Origin: Candidatus Hydrogenedentota bacterium
GTDB lineage: Bacteria > UBA8481 > J006
Length of the DNA stretch: 46,042 nucleotides
Reading direction: 5' to 3'
NCBI GenBank assembly: GCA_003697085.1
Contig: RFFU01000106.1
Coordinates: 1-46,042 of the forward strand
Shown in pieces: positions 22,497 to 32,865 of the stretch. The number at the start of each line of letters is the position of its first letter. Position 1 is the stretch's first letter. Below the pieces are notes generated by a model. The model was given only the letters and a program-made list of their open reading frames with translations. It did not search any database and was not told the DNA's origin. Made by a program: the position numbers and the translations under genes.

Positions 22497-24455
22497 TTAC
22501 GTTCCTTGTATTCCTTCCCCGGTAAGAGCCTTCAGGCGCGCCCGAAAAATCGCTTCCGCCACGGGCGCCTCTTCCACCTTTCCACCTTGCCAGTCCATCA
22601 CCAACGATAAGCAACTTCCGTCTCGAAGAAGCAGCCACTGACGCGAAGATAGCCTCGCGAGCGCTTTCGCTATTTCCTCACTACGCCAACCTTCTCCTCT
22701 GAGCCTCTCCTCGAGTCGCTGCTGATGGATCGGCTCGTCCGCCATTATTAAAATCTTCGCCTCAAGACCGGTGATCTCTTCGCCTTGCTCCTCCTCCCCC
22801 CCCCTCCCGAATCGCCGGTCCCATATCGTTATTTTCTCCTCCCCATCCCTCTTCTCTGGAATGCCGAAAAGCACACTCCCACCGTGCGCGGCCTCGATCT
22901 TCCACCGTTCGATGGCGTCGCGCATCCGCTTCGCGATCTCCCTTGTCTTCCGCCGTTGCGGACTCGCAAGACTCTCCGGAGCAAAATCCGGCTCGAAGAA
23001 ATACGCCAGACGCTCCAACACTTCCTCGGAAAAAGGAAAGACCGCCGCATATTGCCGCAACGGCCGTATTCGCCCCCAGCCGAACCGCTCCGGCTCCCGG
23101 AAAAACGGCGAAAAACGATGGATGCGAACTGGAAAGAGTCCAACCGGGGGCGGGAGGTGTCTCACCGCCTCCAACAACTCGATCATCTCTTCATACTCCG
23201 TAAGAGGTTCATGAGGAAACCCGCAGAGCATGTTCCACGTTACGGCGAGGTTTTCCCGAAGAGCGTTCTTGAGAAAGCCGACCGCATCGATTCCTCGGCT
23301 TCCTTTCCTCATCCCTCTCAGTATCTCCGTCGAAAAACTTTCAATTCCCGGCTGAACCCGCCTCACACCGGCTCGTCGAAGCGCAGCCATCTCCTCCTTT
23401 CTCAATGTCGCCTTGACCTCGAAAAAAAACCTCAACCTTAGGGACGCCTTCTCCACACGAGGCAAAAACTCCCGAATCGCCCTGCGGTCTAGAAGATTGT
23501 CGGCCACGAGGACCGAACGCGCCGGATATTGTTCCAGCGATACCAGCTCTTCCACCGCCCGTTCCGGGCTTTTGTGCCGATACACCATCGAAGCACCGTT
23601 CAATCCGCAAAAGGTGCAGTGCGAATGCGATCCCCACGAGCATCCTCTCCCATACTCGAATTTCAAAAAGGTTTGACGGGGATCGATGCCGGGAAGCTCT
23701 TCTCGCAAGGCACCGTAATAATGGCCGAAATCGGGAAACGGAAGGGCATCCAGGTCAACGAAACCGGACTCTCCCCTTCCTTCTTTTCCGGACAACGTCT
23801 TTTCTTCCTTCGGCTTTTCCGTGTTGTTCCTCTTATTCCAGCCCTGCCTCGCTTCGATGGTATTTTCGATCATTTTTGGAAACGAGACTTCCCCCTCTCC
23901 GGAACACACTCCATCGAGGTACGGACATATTTCGAGAAGCGTCTCTCCCATCTCGGCTTCGCAATTCGCACCTCCGAAAAAAATCCGCAGTCGCGGCAGC
24001 CGTCTCTTCAACCGAACCGCAAGAGCAATCGACGCCGTCGTTTGTTGAAAGGAGGATGTGAATCCAATTACGTCAAAGGTCTCCCATATCGGTTGTGCCG
24101 CCAGTTGGTCGAGCCAGACTCCGGCTTCGCTCCGGATTCTTCCCAACTCCGCTATCTCTTCTTCATCGTATCCATAGCGCGGCACAATTTCCCCCAAATA
24201 AACCTCATCCTCCAGATCAAAACAGCGGTTCGGAAAGGCCGTCCGGGCGAATATCCATTCCCCCACCAGACTCTCCGCTCTCTCGGCTATCCGTTCATAA
24301 CGGGAAAGGCCAATGGCCGCGGCAAAAGAGAGCGCGGGATATTTCACCGTGGCATCGTACCCACGCTCCTTCAACACAGACACCAACTGAGAGACACCCA
24401 GGAGCGGCCCGCGCGACGAAACAAAGGGCATCACCACGAGCGCTACACGAATCAT
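22497..24455 (-). CDS. B12-binding radical SAM enzyme, RiPP-maturation (rSAM_ocin_1-like) family
   Basis: 652 residues; the ATG at 24455 overlaps the uvrB stop (ATGA). N-terminal cobalamin-binding Rossmann-like part ([20 protein letters not shown], and [17 protein letters not shown]). The radical SAM site is CX7CX2C, C272/C280/C283 in [20 protein letters not shown], followed by [20 protein letters not shown]. This [17 protein letters not shown] wording is that of ribosomal-peptide-maturation radical SAM protein 1, thought to be C-methyltransferases. Residues about 225-250 are a Lys/Glu-rich insertion, and the C-terminus (about 570-652) is an extra winged-helix-like domain. No precursor peptide is visible nearby. 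Confidence 0.88.
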   Translation of the reverse strand: MIRVALVVMPFVSSRGPLLGVSQLVSVLKERGYDATVKYPALSFAAAIGLSRYERIAERAESLVGEWIFARTAFPNRCFDLEDEVYLGEIVPRYGYDEEEIAELGRIRSEAGVWLDQLAAQPIWETFDVIGFTSSFQQTTASIALAVRLKRRLPRLRIFFGGANCEAEMGETLLEICPYLDGVCSGEGEVSFPKMIENTIEARQGWNKRNNTEKPKEEKTLSGKEGRGESGFVDLDALPFPDFGHYYGALREELPGIDPRQTFLKFEYGRGCSWGSHSHCTFCGLNGASMVYRHKSPERAVEELVSLEQYPARSVLVADNLLDRRAIREFLPRVEKASLRLRFFFEVKATLRKEEMAALRRAGVRRVQPGIESFSTEILRGMRKGSRGIDAVGFLKNALRENLAVTWNMLCGFPHEPLTEYEEMIELLEAVRHLPPPVGLFPVRIHRFSPFFREPERFGWGRIRPLRQYAAVFPFSEEVLERLAYFFEPDFAPESLASPQRRKTREIAKRMRDAIERWKIEAAHGGSVLFGIPEKRDGEEKITIWDRRFGRGGEEEQGEEITGLEAKILIMADEPIHQQRLEERLRGEGWRSEEIAKALARLSSRQWLLLRDGSCLSLVMDWQGGKVEEAPVAEAIFRARLKALTGEGIQGT

Positions 24456-26494
24456 CGCTGTCCCCGCCGGATTCCACCTTTCTTCCCTCGCCTTCCGCCG
24501 CGGCGCTTTGGACCTTTCCACCCGTTCTTCCGCGTTCCTCCGCCCATCGCCTCAATCCTGTCCCGCAAGTACGCCGCCCGCTCGAAATCGAGCGCGTCCG
24601 CAGCCGCTTCCATCTCCCGCTCCATCTCCTCCAACACCCGCTCACGCAATTCCGGGGGTATCTCCTCGGCATCGATTTCTTCGAGCACTTCTCTTTCAAA
24701 GGGATCAGGTGCGAAGACTTCGAGACTCTCCAAAGGTTTAACGATACTTTGAGGGGTGATCCCATGCGCTTCATTGTATGCCAACTGCTTTTCCCGCCGC
24801 CGCCGGGTTTCCTTGATGGCCCGCCGCATCGAACCGGTAACGGAATCGGCATAGAGAATGACCCGTCCGGTCCGATGCCGCGCGGCGCGCCCCATCATCT
24901 GCACAAGACTCGTCTCCGAACGCAAAAATCCCTCCCGATCCGCGTCCAGAATCGCGACCAGCGAGACCTCCGGAAGATCCAACCCCTCACGAAGGAGATT
25001 GATCCCGACCAGAACATCGATTTCACCGGCTCTCAAAGCCTTCAAGCGTTCAATACGCTCCAGCGTGTGAATCTCCGAATGAAGGTGCGCCACTTTCAAC
25101 CCTTCGTCTTCGAGATATCGGCTTAATTCCTCCGCAGTCCGCTTGGTCAGAGTCGTCACCAGCGCTCGCTCGTTCCTCTCCGCCGTCGCCCGAAGTTCCC
25201 GCACAAGATCGGCGACTTGGCCCGTGGCCGGTCTTACTTCGACGGCGGGATCGACCAGGCCCGTTGGACGAATCAACTGCTCGACGATTCGTGCCGATAT
25301 CTTCCGCTCGAATTCTCCCGGCGTCGCCGAGACAAAAACGATGCAGGGAACCTTCGAAAAGAATTCTTCCGCCTTCAGGGGGCGATTATCCAAAGCACTC
25401 GGCAAGCGAAATCCGAAATTGACTAGCGTCTCCTTTCGACTTCGGTCCGCGTTGTACATCCCGTGCAGTTGTCCCACCGCGACATGCGATTCGTCGATGA
25501 AAACCAGAAGGTCCTCCGGGAAATAGTCCAGAAGGGTATACGGCGGCTCCCCCGGAGCCCTCCCCGTAAAGTGCCGGGAATAATTCTCGATTCCCGAACA
25601 GTACCCTAGTTCGTGGATCATCTCGAGATCGTAGCGGGTCCGCTGCTCGAGGCGTTCGGCTTCGAGCAGTTTTCCCTCTCCCCGAAGCACCTTCAGTCTT
25701 TCTTCCAATTCCTCCTCGATCGATTCCAGCGCACGGTTCAACGTCTGAGCGCTTTGAACGAAATGGCGCGCCGGATAGAGCACGAGCCGTTCCAGATCGG
25801 CTGTTACAGTCCCGGTCAGCGGAGAGATGGAATGAAGCGACTCGATCTCATCCCCGAAGAAGACGATCCGGTAGGCGTCTTCCCGATAGGCGCTGTGAAT
25901 GTCGAGCACCTCGCCGCGCAACCGCATCGTTCCCCGCGCGAGATCTTCGCTTCGCGTGTATTGCATCTCGACCAATTTTCGCAGAAGTTCGCGACGATCG
26001 ACCGTCTCCCCCCGTCTCAATGACACCGTCATCGCCGCGTATTCCTCGGGGGAACCCAGACCGTAGATGCAGGAGATCGAAGCAACGCAGACGACATCCC
26101 TTCTCTCCAAAAGAGCGCTGGTCGCGCTCAACCGCAAACGATCGATCCGGTCGTTGATCATTGCGTCCTTATCGATGTAGGTGTCCGTTTGCGGAATGTA
26201 AGCCTCCGGCTGATAGTAGTCGTAATAACTCACAAAATATTCGACGGCGTTCTCCGGAAAGAACGTCTTGAACTCGGCATAGAGTTGCGCCGCCAGGGTT
26301 TTGTTGGGAGAAAGAATCAACGCGGGACGGTTCACACGAGCAATGACCCCGGCCATTGTAAAGGTCTTTCCACTGCCCGTTACTCCTAAAAGCGTCAAGC
26401 GTTCTTCCCCGGACTGAATTCCCTCCACGAGTTTTTCGATAGCCTCTTCTTGATCGCCTCGGGGTTGCCATTCCGGTGCCAATACAAAACCCAT
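24452..26494 (-). CDS. uvrB: Excinuclease ABC subunit B
   Basis: 680 residues, typical length. Walker A GVTGSGKT (37-44), beta-hairpin region [20 protein letters not shown], damage-search segments [19 protein letters not shown], Walker B-like [13 protein letters not shown], helicase motifs [36 protein letters not shown] and [19 protein letters not shown], and the C-terminal UVR motif [20 protein letters not shown] that binds UvrC. Nucleotide excision repair. The start ATG has GAGAGGTAGAG just upstream. It is coupled by ATGA overlap to the radical SAM gene, an unusual pairing. Confidence 0.98.
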   Translation of the reverse strand: MGFVLAPEWQPRGDQEEAIEKLVEGIQSGEERLTLLGVTGSGKTFTMAGVIARVNRPALILSPNKTLAAQLYAEFKTFFPENAVEYFVSYYDYYQPEAYIPQTDTYIDKDAMINDRIDRLRLSATSALLERRDVVCVASISCIYGLGSPEEYAAMTVSLRRGETVDRRELLRKLVEMQYTRSEDLARGTMRLRGEVLDIHSAYREDAYRIVFFGDEIESLHSISPLTGTVTADLERLVLYPARHFVQSAQTLNRALESIEEELEERLKVLRGEGKLLEAERLEQRTRYDLEMIHELGYCSGIENYSRHFTGRAPGEPPYTLLDYFPEDLLVFIDESHVAVGQLHGMYNADRSRKETLVNFGFRLPSALDNRPLKAEEFFSKVPCIVFVSATPGEFERKISARIVEQLIRPTGLVDPAVEVRPATGQVADLVRELRATAERNERALVTTLTKRTAEELSRYLEDEGLKVAHLHSEIHTLERIERLKALRAGEIDVLVGINLLREGLDLPEVSLVAILDADREGFLRSETSLVQMMGRAARHRTGRVILYADSVTGSMRRAIKETRRRREKQLAYNEAHGITPQSIVKPLESLEVFAPDPFEREVLEEIDAEEIPPELRERVLEEMEREMEAAADALDFERAAYLRDRIEAMGGGTRKNGWKGPKRRGGRRGKKGGIRRGQR

Positions 26495-26598
26495 CTCTAC
26501 CTCTCAACCCAAAATTTTTTTCTCATTCTATACCGATATTCTGAATCGTGTCCCAGAGCGGTTTGCGGACCTGCGCCCCATCCCGTTCCAATTCGGTC

Positions 26599-28404
26599 TC
26601 AAATATCTTGGAAAATTCGTTTCATTCCCTCGGCCGTCACCGGTTCAAGTTCGTCGTCCAATTCCGCGGGAATCTCTCCCTTCTCTCCATCCCACTTCTG
26701 AAAGGCCTCCCACGCCTTCAAAAATTCCTCCGCGCTCTGCACAACACGGCATTGCGGCAAGGGATGGCTTGGGAGAGTAGTCAGATCGATTCGCACCCGC
26801 GGCCGGACCACACAAACAAAACAGCCGGCAAGCAGCGCCTCCCATACAACACTGCTCGCTCCAGCCACAACGAACCGGGCCTTTTCGAAAATATCTCGAG
26901 CGGGTTCCGAAGTCGGCGAAACACGATTCGAACCACAACGCCAATCGCAGCCGCAACGAATCAATACCGAGAACGGAAGTCCAGGATGAGGCTTGAGTAA
27001 AACGGCGGGAAGGTCCAAATGAAAAAGGGCATTCCTTAACAACGTTAATATCGTGTATGTATCTTGTAAATCACTACTCAGAAATACCGCGATCTGCTCC
27101 TTGCTTCGAACAGTGGCGTCCCCCTTTTTCGGGTTCGTCTCCTCCTTCCTGTAGCGTGACGCGGGGATTACGCGAAATATTAGTTCCCGATCGAAACGAG
27201 CAAATTCCTTCGTATTTATTTTCCCAACAACCCACTGCTCTCGATAAGCCAGAAGGTTCTTTCGCTCCTGAGAAGTCGTGTAGAGAGAAAGCCAATTTCT
27301 TAGCGGGGGATAGCCCCGAAATCCGATCGTCCGAATCCATGGCCGCAATCGTTGTATTGCCAGGGCCGTTCCCTTGTCCCATTCTTGATTTTCATACCAG
27401 TCGAAAAATACATGAATGGCATTCTTATTCTCCAGTAAATTTTTCCACGCGTAATATGCAAACAACCCGACCATTCCGTAACCCAACGATGGAATTTTCG
27501 ATTCCAAAATGGAATTAGTTACGTCGATGTCACGAAACCACCTCAACCGTGGTCGCGCAACGCCACCTCGAAGAATCCTTCCTACAATCCGAACGAAGTC
27601 CGATAGCCCCAAAAAGGCTATCGGAATAATAATTTCATCCTCAAGAAAGACTGTGCTGGAAAAAAAGCGCCGCCATTCGCGAAACTCCCAGCCGAAGGGA
27701 AGGATCGCCCAGGAAATCCTCCTGCCCGACTCCTCGGCCGCCTCCTTCCAACCGGGATAGTATCTCTCATAGTAGGACTCCTGTAGTCTCGACATGAAAA
27801 ACGTCTCCACCAGAAGACGACACCTCGATAACCGTTCCACCATGATTTTTCGTGCGAATCTTGGAATAAAACAGGCCATTCCCGTTAGAGAAAGAAACTG
27901 AACGAAGAGAAAACGAATTCCGCTCCAATAACTTCTTACCCTCTGTCTCCCGAATTCGATCCGGCCGCTGATCTTACTTCGCCTTTCCAACATACCGCAC
28001 AATTTCACGAGATCACGCATCAAAAACGGGGAATCCGTCACGACCACCCCGCCTCCCCGCACCTCAGGGAGTTTCTGTGCGAGAAGCCACAATATCGTTA
28101 TACGATGAAATAATTTCCGCGTGGAAGGATCTCGGGAATAGGGGGCGAGAACACAATCCAGCCCCCCGTATTCCGAGGCTCCGCGATCCGCCCAAACAAC
28201 AAATTCGTCCCGTAGGGCCTCCACAGCCTCGTTTCGCTCGGCAATACTGAAGAGCTCCCGGCAGGATCGAGCACGTCTTCGACATTCCTCGTAAATCAGT
28301 TCATCATCGTCCGCGTAAATCCACCAAGAATATTCACTCCCCCCCTTTTTCAAAAACTCTTTCGCCGGAACGATCTCAACCGGAATGTCGCTCTCTGAAT
28401 TCAC
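26599..28404 (-). CDS. Predicted surface-carbohydrate biosynthesis (GT-B-like) protein
   Basis: 601 residues from a GTG at 28404 (VNSESDIPVEIV) with AGGA seven bases upstream; a TTG at 28428 is the other choice. No signal peptide. The C-terminal half has elements of GT-B sugar/polyol-phosphate transferases: AVLLKPHPGLPFSVLIRCG and FVVAGASSVVWEALLAGCFV, the latter resembling the nucleotide-sugar-binding region. A long Arg/aromatic-rich middle part is not assigned. It resembles the large surface carbohydrate biosynthesis proteins of Leptospira O-antigen loci, but I cannot be certain. AT-richer patches than its neighbours suggest a different history. Confidence 0.6.
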   Translation of the reverse strand: MNSESDIPVEIVPAKEFLKKGGSEYSWWIYADDDELIYEECRRRARSCRELFSIAERNEAVEALRDEFVVWADRGASEYGGLDCVLAPYSRDPSTRKLFHRITILWLLAQKLPEVRGGGVVVTDSPFLMRDLVKLCGMLERRSKISGRIEFGRQRVRSYWSGIRFLFVQFLSLTGMACFIPRFARKIMVERLSRCRLLVETFFMSRLQESYYERYYPGWKEAAEESGRRISWAILPFGWEFREWRRFFSSTVFLEDEIIIPIAFLGLSDFVRIVGRILRGGVARPRLRWFRDIDVTNSILESKIPSLGYGMVGLFAYYAWKNLLENKNAIHVFFDWYENQEWDKGTALAIQRLRPWIRTIGFRGYPPLRNWLSLYTTSQERKNLLAYREQWVVGKINTKEFARFDRELIFRVIPASRYRKEETNPKKGDATVRSKEQIAVFLSSDLQDTYTILTLLRNALFHLDLPAVLLKPHPGLPFSVLIRCGCDWRCGSNRVSPTSEPARDIFEKARFVVAGASSVVWEALLAGCFVCVVRPRVRIDLTTLPSHPLPQCRVVQSAEEFLKAWEAFQKWDGEKGEIPAELDDELEPVTAEGMKRIFQDI

Positions 28405-28431
28405 TTTTTCGTCCTTTCGCCCCCTCAATCT

Positions 28432-30510
28432 TTACTCCTGAGACCAATCCGATCGTTCCTCCCGCCTCCCCTCTTCCTCCCGCGCTCGATACACCGTTTC
28501 CTTTTTCAGCGGGGAAAAGGAATCCCAAAACGGGATGTGGTCCAGCTTCTCGACCTCCTTGTCGTCCGGATCGGCACAAATATCTTCCCACCACGCGGGA
28601 CGGTACTCTTCCAGTCGCTGAATTCCGGTCGTCTCGATCCCGAGGTGACGCAACTCTCCCCCAAAAGCAAAAAGAAACTCGCTCCAATGCGTCTCTGATG
28701 TCGCGCGAACCTTCGGCATGAACGCGATCGCACGGATGCCGGTATCGATGCAAAGTTCTCGGCTCCCGACGCGCTCCGATTGCTCGTTTCCCGGATCCTC
28801 CGGGGCCATCAACGCCCGAAAAAGCACGCCGTAAAGATAAGGACGCTGAAGTAAAATGTATTCCGGCGATCCTTCGAATGTGTTCCCCGCAACCCGAATC
28901 AGAAACCGAGCGAAAACCGCCCGCGCCGCGTGGAAAAAGAGCTCTCGTTCACCGGTCTTGGCCTCAATGGGGTTTTCCCCGTATCGGTCCAACTCTCTTC
29001 GTACCAGCGCGAACTCTTCGGCAAGTTTCTCCCATTTCTCCTTCTCACCCACCCGAGCGACAGGAATGATAAAATGGGGAATGCCATCCTTCGAAATCAA
29101 CTCTTTAAGAATCTTCACGATCGATTTTTTTTCGTCGATGAGCGCTTCCTCCGCCACCGGCTCCACCGACTCCTTTCCTTTTCGCACCGAAGCCGCCTTC
29201 TTCCATTTTAGGAAAGGAACGCGGAGATCCCGAGCAGTTCTGTGCCGCGCCGCCGACCAAAGCGCCCGCAACGCCAGCGAGGAAAGACGCGAAACGTGCC
29301 CGGCATTTCCTGTAACACAAAAGAGCCCCCGTAAATGCCCAACGTCTCCTCCCCGCAAAATCGCCTCAAGGTCTCCGGCCAGTTTTATTTGATGCTTCTG
29401 TTCCGTCGCCCTGACCCACACTTTGCATCTCTCTCTCCATCTCTCTCTCTCCTCTTCGTTGGCCCCCTCCTCCACGATCTCACGAATGCGAGGCCAATCT
29501 TCGCAGCGTTCGAAAATCTCTAACGCTACCCGCCGTTGCTCCGGTTCGTCGATTCTTCTTCCAATCAAAACCGCAACCCTCTCTCGCAAATCCGAAGGGA
29601 TTCTGATTCGGTGCAGAAGTCTTAGAATTTCCGGACGCCCGATGGACTCCGCTTCCTGCTCGAGAAAAAGCATCATCCCACTCGTCAATTCGTCTGCATC
29701 TTCCAGATACTCTCGTACGCCTTCCACTCCCTCCCATAACCGGATGAATTTTATTTCTTCCTTCCCCCCCCTGAAGCGCTCCCTTACCGCTGCCGACAAT
29801 CGCTTCAGCGTTTTTTCCGCAATCTCCCCCGCCGCGACTCGCTCCTGGAGCCGCCCGAGGAATTCGGCGAGAAACTCCGCCCCCATCACCGGGATTCTCC
29901 GCAAGATCTTCTCCACCTCTGACGCTGTCTCGTTGGTGCTCGCACACTCCAAAATTTCCAGGAAACGCCGGTTTCCGGTACCGTGCATTCCTCCAAGCAA
30001 CCGGATGGCTCGTTGGGAATCATTCCTCTCTGCCAGAAGCGCCGGAACCTCGAGCCATTCCTCCTCAATCGGTCTCTCCTCCGAAAGAAACGCGTTCTCC
30101 ACAACACCCCCCTGACCGCGGAAGACCAGTTCCTTTAGGAACACCGGTCGGTTCTCGATGGCAAAAGCAACTTCAAGCGCCTGCGCGAATTCTTCCGCAC
30201 AAACCTCCTTCTCGATCTCGGAACGCAGGTCCTCCTTCGCCAGAAGAACAGCCGCCGTCCGTCCCACAATTACATTGTGCCGTTTCGGCTCCAACTCCGC
30301 CAGGCGACCCAGTTTCTCGATCACTTCCTCTTCGCAGCCGCGGGCCAATATCTCCCGTGCCAACTTCTCCGGTTCCCGCAAAAGATCGTACTCCTTCAAG
30401 GCCTTCTCGATCTCACCCACTTCGCGACACCGCCGGCAGATCATCCCCTTCAAGGTCACAAAGCCCTCAAAAAATCGAAACTCTTCTCCGCAACGAATGC
30501 ATTTCTTCAT
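28432..30510 (-). CDS. Zinc-finger plus helical-repeat protein of unknown function
   Basis: 692 residues. N-terminal four-cysteine zinc site C4/C7/C25/C28 (MKKCIRCGEEFRFF ... GMICRRCREVG). The rest is almost all charged helices in pairs (for example AEEFAQALEVAFAIENRPVF, PEILRLLHRIRIPSDLRERV, RRVALEIFERCEDWPRIREI), which I read as an alpha-solenoid of HEAT-like or irregular repeats. A more globular C-terminus (about 540-692) has EYILLQRPYLYGVLFRALMA. No membrane segment. It lies six bases after the SpoIIE-type phosphatase gene, so a signalling scaffold role is a guess. I do not recognise a family. Confidence 0.75.
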   Translation of the reverse strand: MKKCIRCGEEFRFFEGFVTLKGMICRRCREVGEIEKALKEYDLLREPEKLAREILARGCEEEVIEKLGRLAELEPKRHNVIVGRTAAVLLAKEDLRSEIEKEVCAEEFAQALEVAFAIENRPVFLKELVFRGQGGVVENAFLSEERPIEEEWLEVPALLAERNDSQRAIRLLGGMHGTGNRRFLEILECASTNETASEVEKILRRIPVMGAEFLAEFLGRLQERVAAGEIAEKTLKRLSAAVRERFRGGKEEIKFIRLWEGVEGVREYLEDADELTSGMMLFLEQEAESIGRPEILRLLHRIRIPSDLRERVAVLIGRRIDEPEQRRVALEIFERCEDWPRIREIVEEGANEEERERWRERCKVWVRATEQKHQIKLAGDLEAILRGGDVGHLRGLFCVTGNAGHVSRLSSLALRALWSAARHRTARDLRVPFLKWKKAASVRKGKESVEPVAEEALIDEKKSIVKILKELISKDGIPHFIIPVARVGEKEKWEKLAEEFALVRRELDRYGENPIEAKTGERELFFHAARAVFARFLIRVAGNTFEGSPEYILLQRPYLYGVLFRALMAPEDPGNEQSERVGSRELCIDTGIRAIAFMPKVRATSETHWSEFLFAFGGELRHLGIETTGIQRLEEYRPAWWEDICADPDDKEVEKLDHIPFWDSFSPLKKETVYRAREEEGRREERSDWSQE

Positions 30511-30516
30511 CTCGTT

Positions 30517-31989
30517 CTACCCCCGCCGCCTTCTCTTCGTTCCGATCTTCCAAACGGTAAAGAGCACATCGTCGTGAGCGTCGCCTATTCGATTCCTCTC
30601 CAGATATTCCTTCAGGTCCGCAACGATCATTCCAGGATCCATCCTACCATCTTCCCAGCGCTTTCGCAGAAATTCCTTCAAGGTCGGAAGTCCGACGACA
30701 CCTTCCGACGTTCGGGTTTCTATCAATCCGTCGGTGTAAAAAAGAATCACGTCACCCGACTCCGGAACCGTGACGGAAGCCTCCACGGGTTCCTCGGGCT
30801 CGCTGATTCCCATCGGAAGAAAACCTGCGCGCAATTCCTCAATTGCCCCCGTAGCCGTTCGAACCAAAAGTGCCGGCGGATGGCCGAAATTCACCCATCG
30901 GAGCACTCCCTCGCGACAATCATATTCCGCCCAGAAGGCCGTCATCAACATTCCGCTGCCAAAGAAGATTTCCATTGCGCGACGGTTGAGCGCTTCGGCC
31001 GCGACCCCGGGCCGCAACCGCTGGCGCATCAGATTCTCGACGAAGGAATCCACCCGGTTCACGAGCAACGCGCCGGGAGCCCCATGCCCCGTCACGTCCG
31101 CCAACACCATTGCCGTCCGATCATCGTCCACCGGCAATATCTTGATGTAGTCTCCGCCGAGCATCTGCATTGGTTCGTAAAAAACCCGCGCCTCGACACA
31201 TTCCGTGATGACGTCTCCCGAAATGATCATCGCGTGGATCCGCGCAGCTGTACGGAGTCCCTGAAGCATATCCTCTTCCGTGCTCCTCGCCTCAGCACTC
31301 AAAATGTACTCGATCCGCGCGCCCCGCTCCCGCGCGACTTGAAGCGAGGCCACGACGACGGTCGTAAGAAGAAAGATCAGTATCTCGGGACGCGTCAACC
31401 ACGCATCGTCTTCCGCGATTCCTCGAACCGAAAGAAAGGCGAATATGGGGAGTAGGGAAACAACCACGGAACCGAAGGGGCTCCACGGATAAACAAATCC
31501 GCCGAAAAGCAAAAGAAGAATGTAAAAGGAAGCATCGGGAATTCCGTACTGAAAGAAGAGAAACGCCGGAATCGCAACGGTAGCCCCCGCTAACAACTGA
31601 ATCGCGCGTAGGGTCCGCACCGACCGCGAAACCACCAAAAGGAGAATCTCCAAAACCGCCATCACCAACACAGGAAACGCCGCTCGCCCTCCCGTCATAC
31701 CCGGTGCAAGAACGTCGATCAAAAGATAAAGGATCGCCGCCGTCAGAATGGCATTGACGGCGACCATGATTCGACTTCGAAACGTCCGGACTCGCTGCAA
31801 AAGATACCCCTCGGCGTGATGCTCCGGTATTGGCACGAACAACGGACGCCGGAGATCACGCATCATCTGGCGCCGCAACACCTCGAGCGATTCGATCGCT
31901 TCCCGCAAGCGCTGTTCGTGTCGAGGGCCCTGCTTTCGCCGCTCCGAAATCATCTCGTTGTTTCGTTTGTCTCGTAATACATCTTCCAC
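30517..31989 (-). CDS. Membrane-bound SpoIIE/RsbU-type PP2C serine phosphatase
   Basis: 490 residues from a GTG at 31989 without a clear ribosome site; an ATG at residue 13 is possible. Cytosolic N-terminal coiled segment (HEQRLREAIESLEVLRRQMM), about six membrane helices (75-225), then the PP2C domain: MLGGDYIKILPVDDDRTAMV, LADVTGHGAPGALLVNRVDS, ILFYTDGLIETRTSEG and the final DAHDDVLFTV, which supply the metal-binding Asp residues. Such enzymes dephosphorylate anti-sigma-factor antagonists with STAS domains. Input signal is unknown; the membrane part has no named sensor domain. Confidence 0.92.
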   Translation of the reverse strand: MEDVLRDKRNNEMISERRKQGPRHEQRLREAIESLEVLRRQMMRDLRRPLFVPIPEHHAEGYLLQRVRTFRSRIMVAVNAILTAAILYLLIDVLAPGMTGGRAAFPVLVMAVLEILLLVVSRSVRTLRAIQLLAGATVAIPAFLFFQYGIPDASFYILLLLFGGFVYPWSPFGSVVVSLLPIFAFLSVRGIAEDDAWLTRPEILIFLLTTVVVASLQVARERGARIEYILSAEARSTEEDMLQGLRTAARIHAMIISGDVITECVEARVFYEPMQMLGGDYIKILPVDDDRTAMVLADVTGHGAPGALLVNRVDSFVENLMRQRLRPGVAAEALNRRAMEIFFGSGMLMTAFWAEYDCREGVLRWVNFGHPPALLVRTATGAIEELRAGFLPMGISEPEEPVEASVTVPESGDVILFYTDGLIETRTSEGVVGLPTLKEFLRKRWEDGRMDPGMIVADLKEYLERNRIGDAHDDVLFTVWKIGTKRRRRG

Positions 31990-32135
31990 ACGCGAAGGAC
32001 TTTACCACGAACCCAGGGGAGTTCGTACCGGAGAATCATCACAACTGAGAAAATCGAAAACTCCGGGCCCTCTTGTTCGAACGTAACCGGATACTCCGCG
32101 GACGAAACGTATCTCTTTCCGAAGACGTTTAGCCG

Positions 32136-32807
32136 TCAACGTCTCCGAAGGAAGACGCGGGCCGGAGCACCGTCGGAACCGACCAACTTCAAGGGAAGAC
32201 AAAGCATATCGTAACTTCCTTGAGACACGTCTCTCAAATTCAACCCTTCTAAGATCCAAAGCCCCGCCGAGAGAAGAATTCGGTGGATTGCCGTTCCATT
32301 CTTCCGATACCCTCCCACGGAAAGATAATCAATTCCGACGGTTCGAACACCGCGTTTCACCAGATACTCCCCCGCATCGTTCGCGATATAAACAAAATCT
32401 CTCCGAAATCGCTTGGCCCGCGCCATCCACTTGGAATTCGCTGTTTTGAAAAGCAGGCGCTCTCCACGCCGCGGACGATGGCGCTCCAATTCCCTTGCCG
32501 TCACCACCTTGGGATCCGTGATTTCAATCACCCGGACGCGCCCGACGATCGCCGCAATCGGTACCGCCTCAGTTCCTTTCCCGCCGCGGAGAAAATGCAT
32601 CGGAGCATCGATATGCGTTCCGGTATGCACTCCCATCGTCAACCGTGAGACGTTGCAGTTTGCGCCCCGATCCAGGTCCTTCTCGGGAAGCCGCTCGATA
32701 ACGACGCCGGGATTATCCGGCCAATGCACCATTCCTGTCTTTATCGGGAGGGTGACGTCGATCCACTCCTTGCTTACCGCCCCGCCCCGATTCCTCCTTC
32801 GACCCAT
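32136..32807 (-). CDS. Cyclase family (kynurenine-formamidase-like) metal hydrolase
   Basis: 223 residues, ATG with GGAGGAGAGG upstream. The defining motif HTGTHIDAPMHFLRGG (H61, H65, D67, H71) binds the metal; DVTLPIKTGMVHWPDNPG is the usual N-terminus and YLVKRGVRTVGIDYLSVGG the usual core. The family hydrolyses N-formylkynurenine, isatin, cyclic amides or esters. No tryptophan-catabolism genes are nearby, so the substrate is open; a link to the cyclic-amide chemistry at the other end of the window is possible but unsupported. Cytosolic. Confidence 0.9.
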   Translation of the reverse strand: MGRRRNRGGAVSKEWIDVTLPIKTGMVHWPDNPGVVIERLPEKDLDRGANCNVSRLTMGVHTGTHIDAPMHFLRGGKGTEAVPIAAIVGRVRVIEITDPKVVTARELERHRPRRGERLLFKTANSKWMARAKRFRRDFVYIANDAGEYLVKRGVRTVGIDYLSVGGYRKNGTAIHRILLSAGLWILEGLNLRDVSQGSYDMLCLPLKLVGSDGAPARVFLRRR

Positions 32808-32865
32808 AACCTCTCCTCCGCTCGCCGAATCCCCCCAAAAGCCTGACGATCCCGCCGGGAAATCG

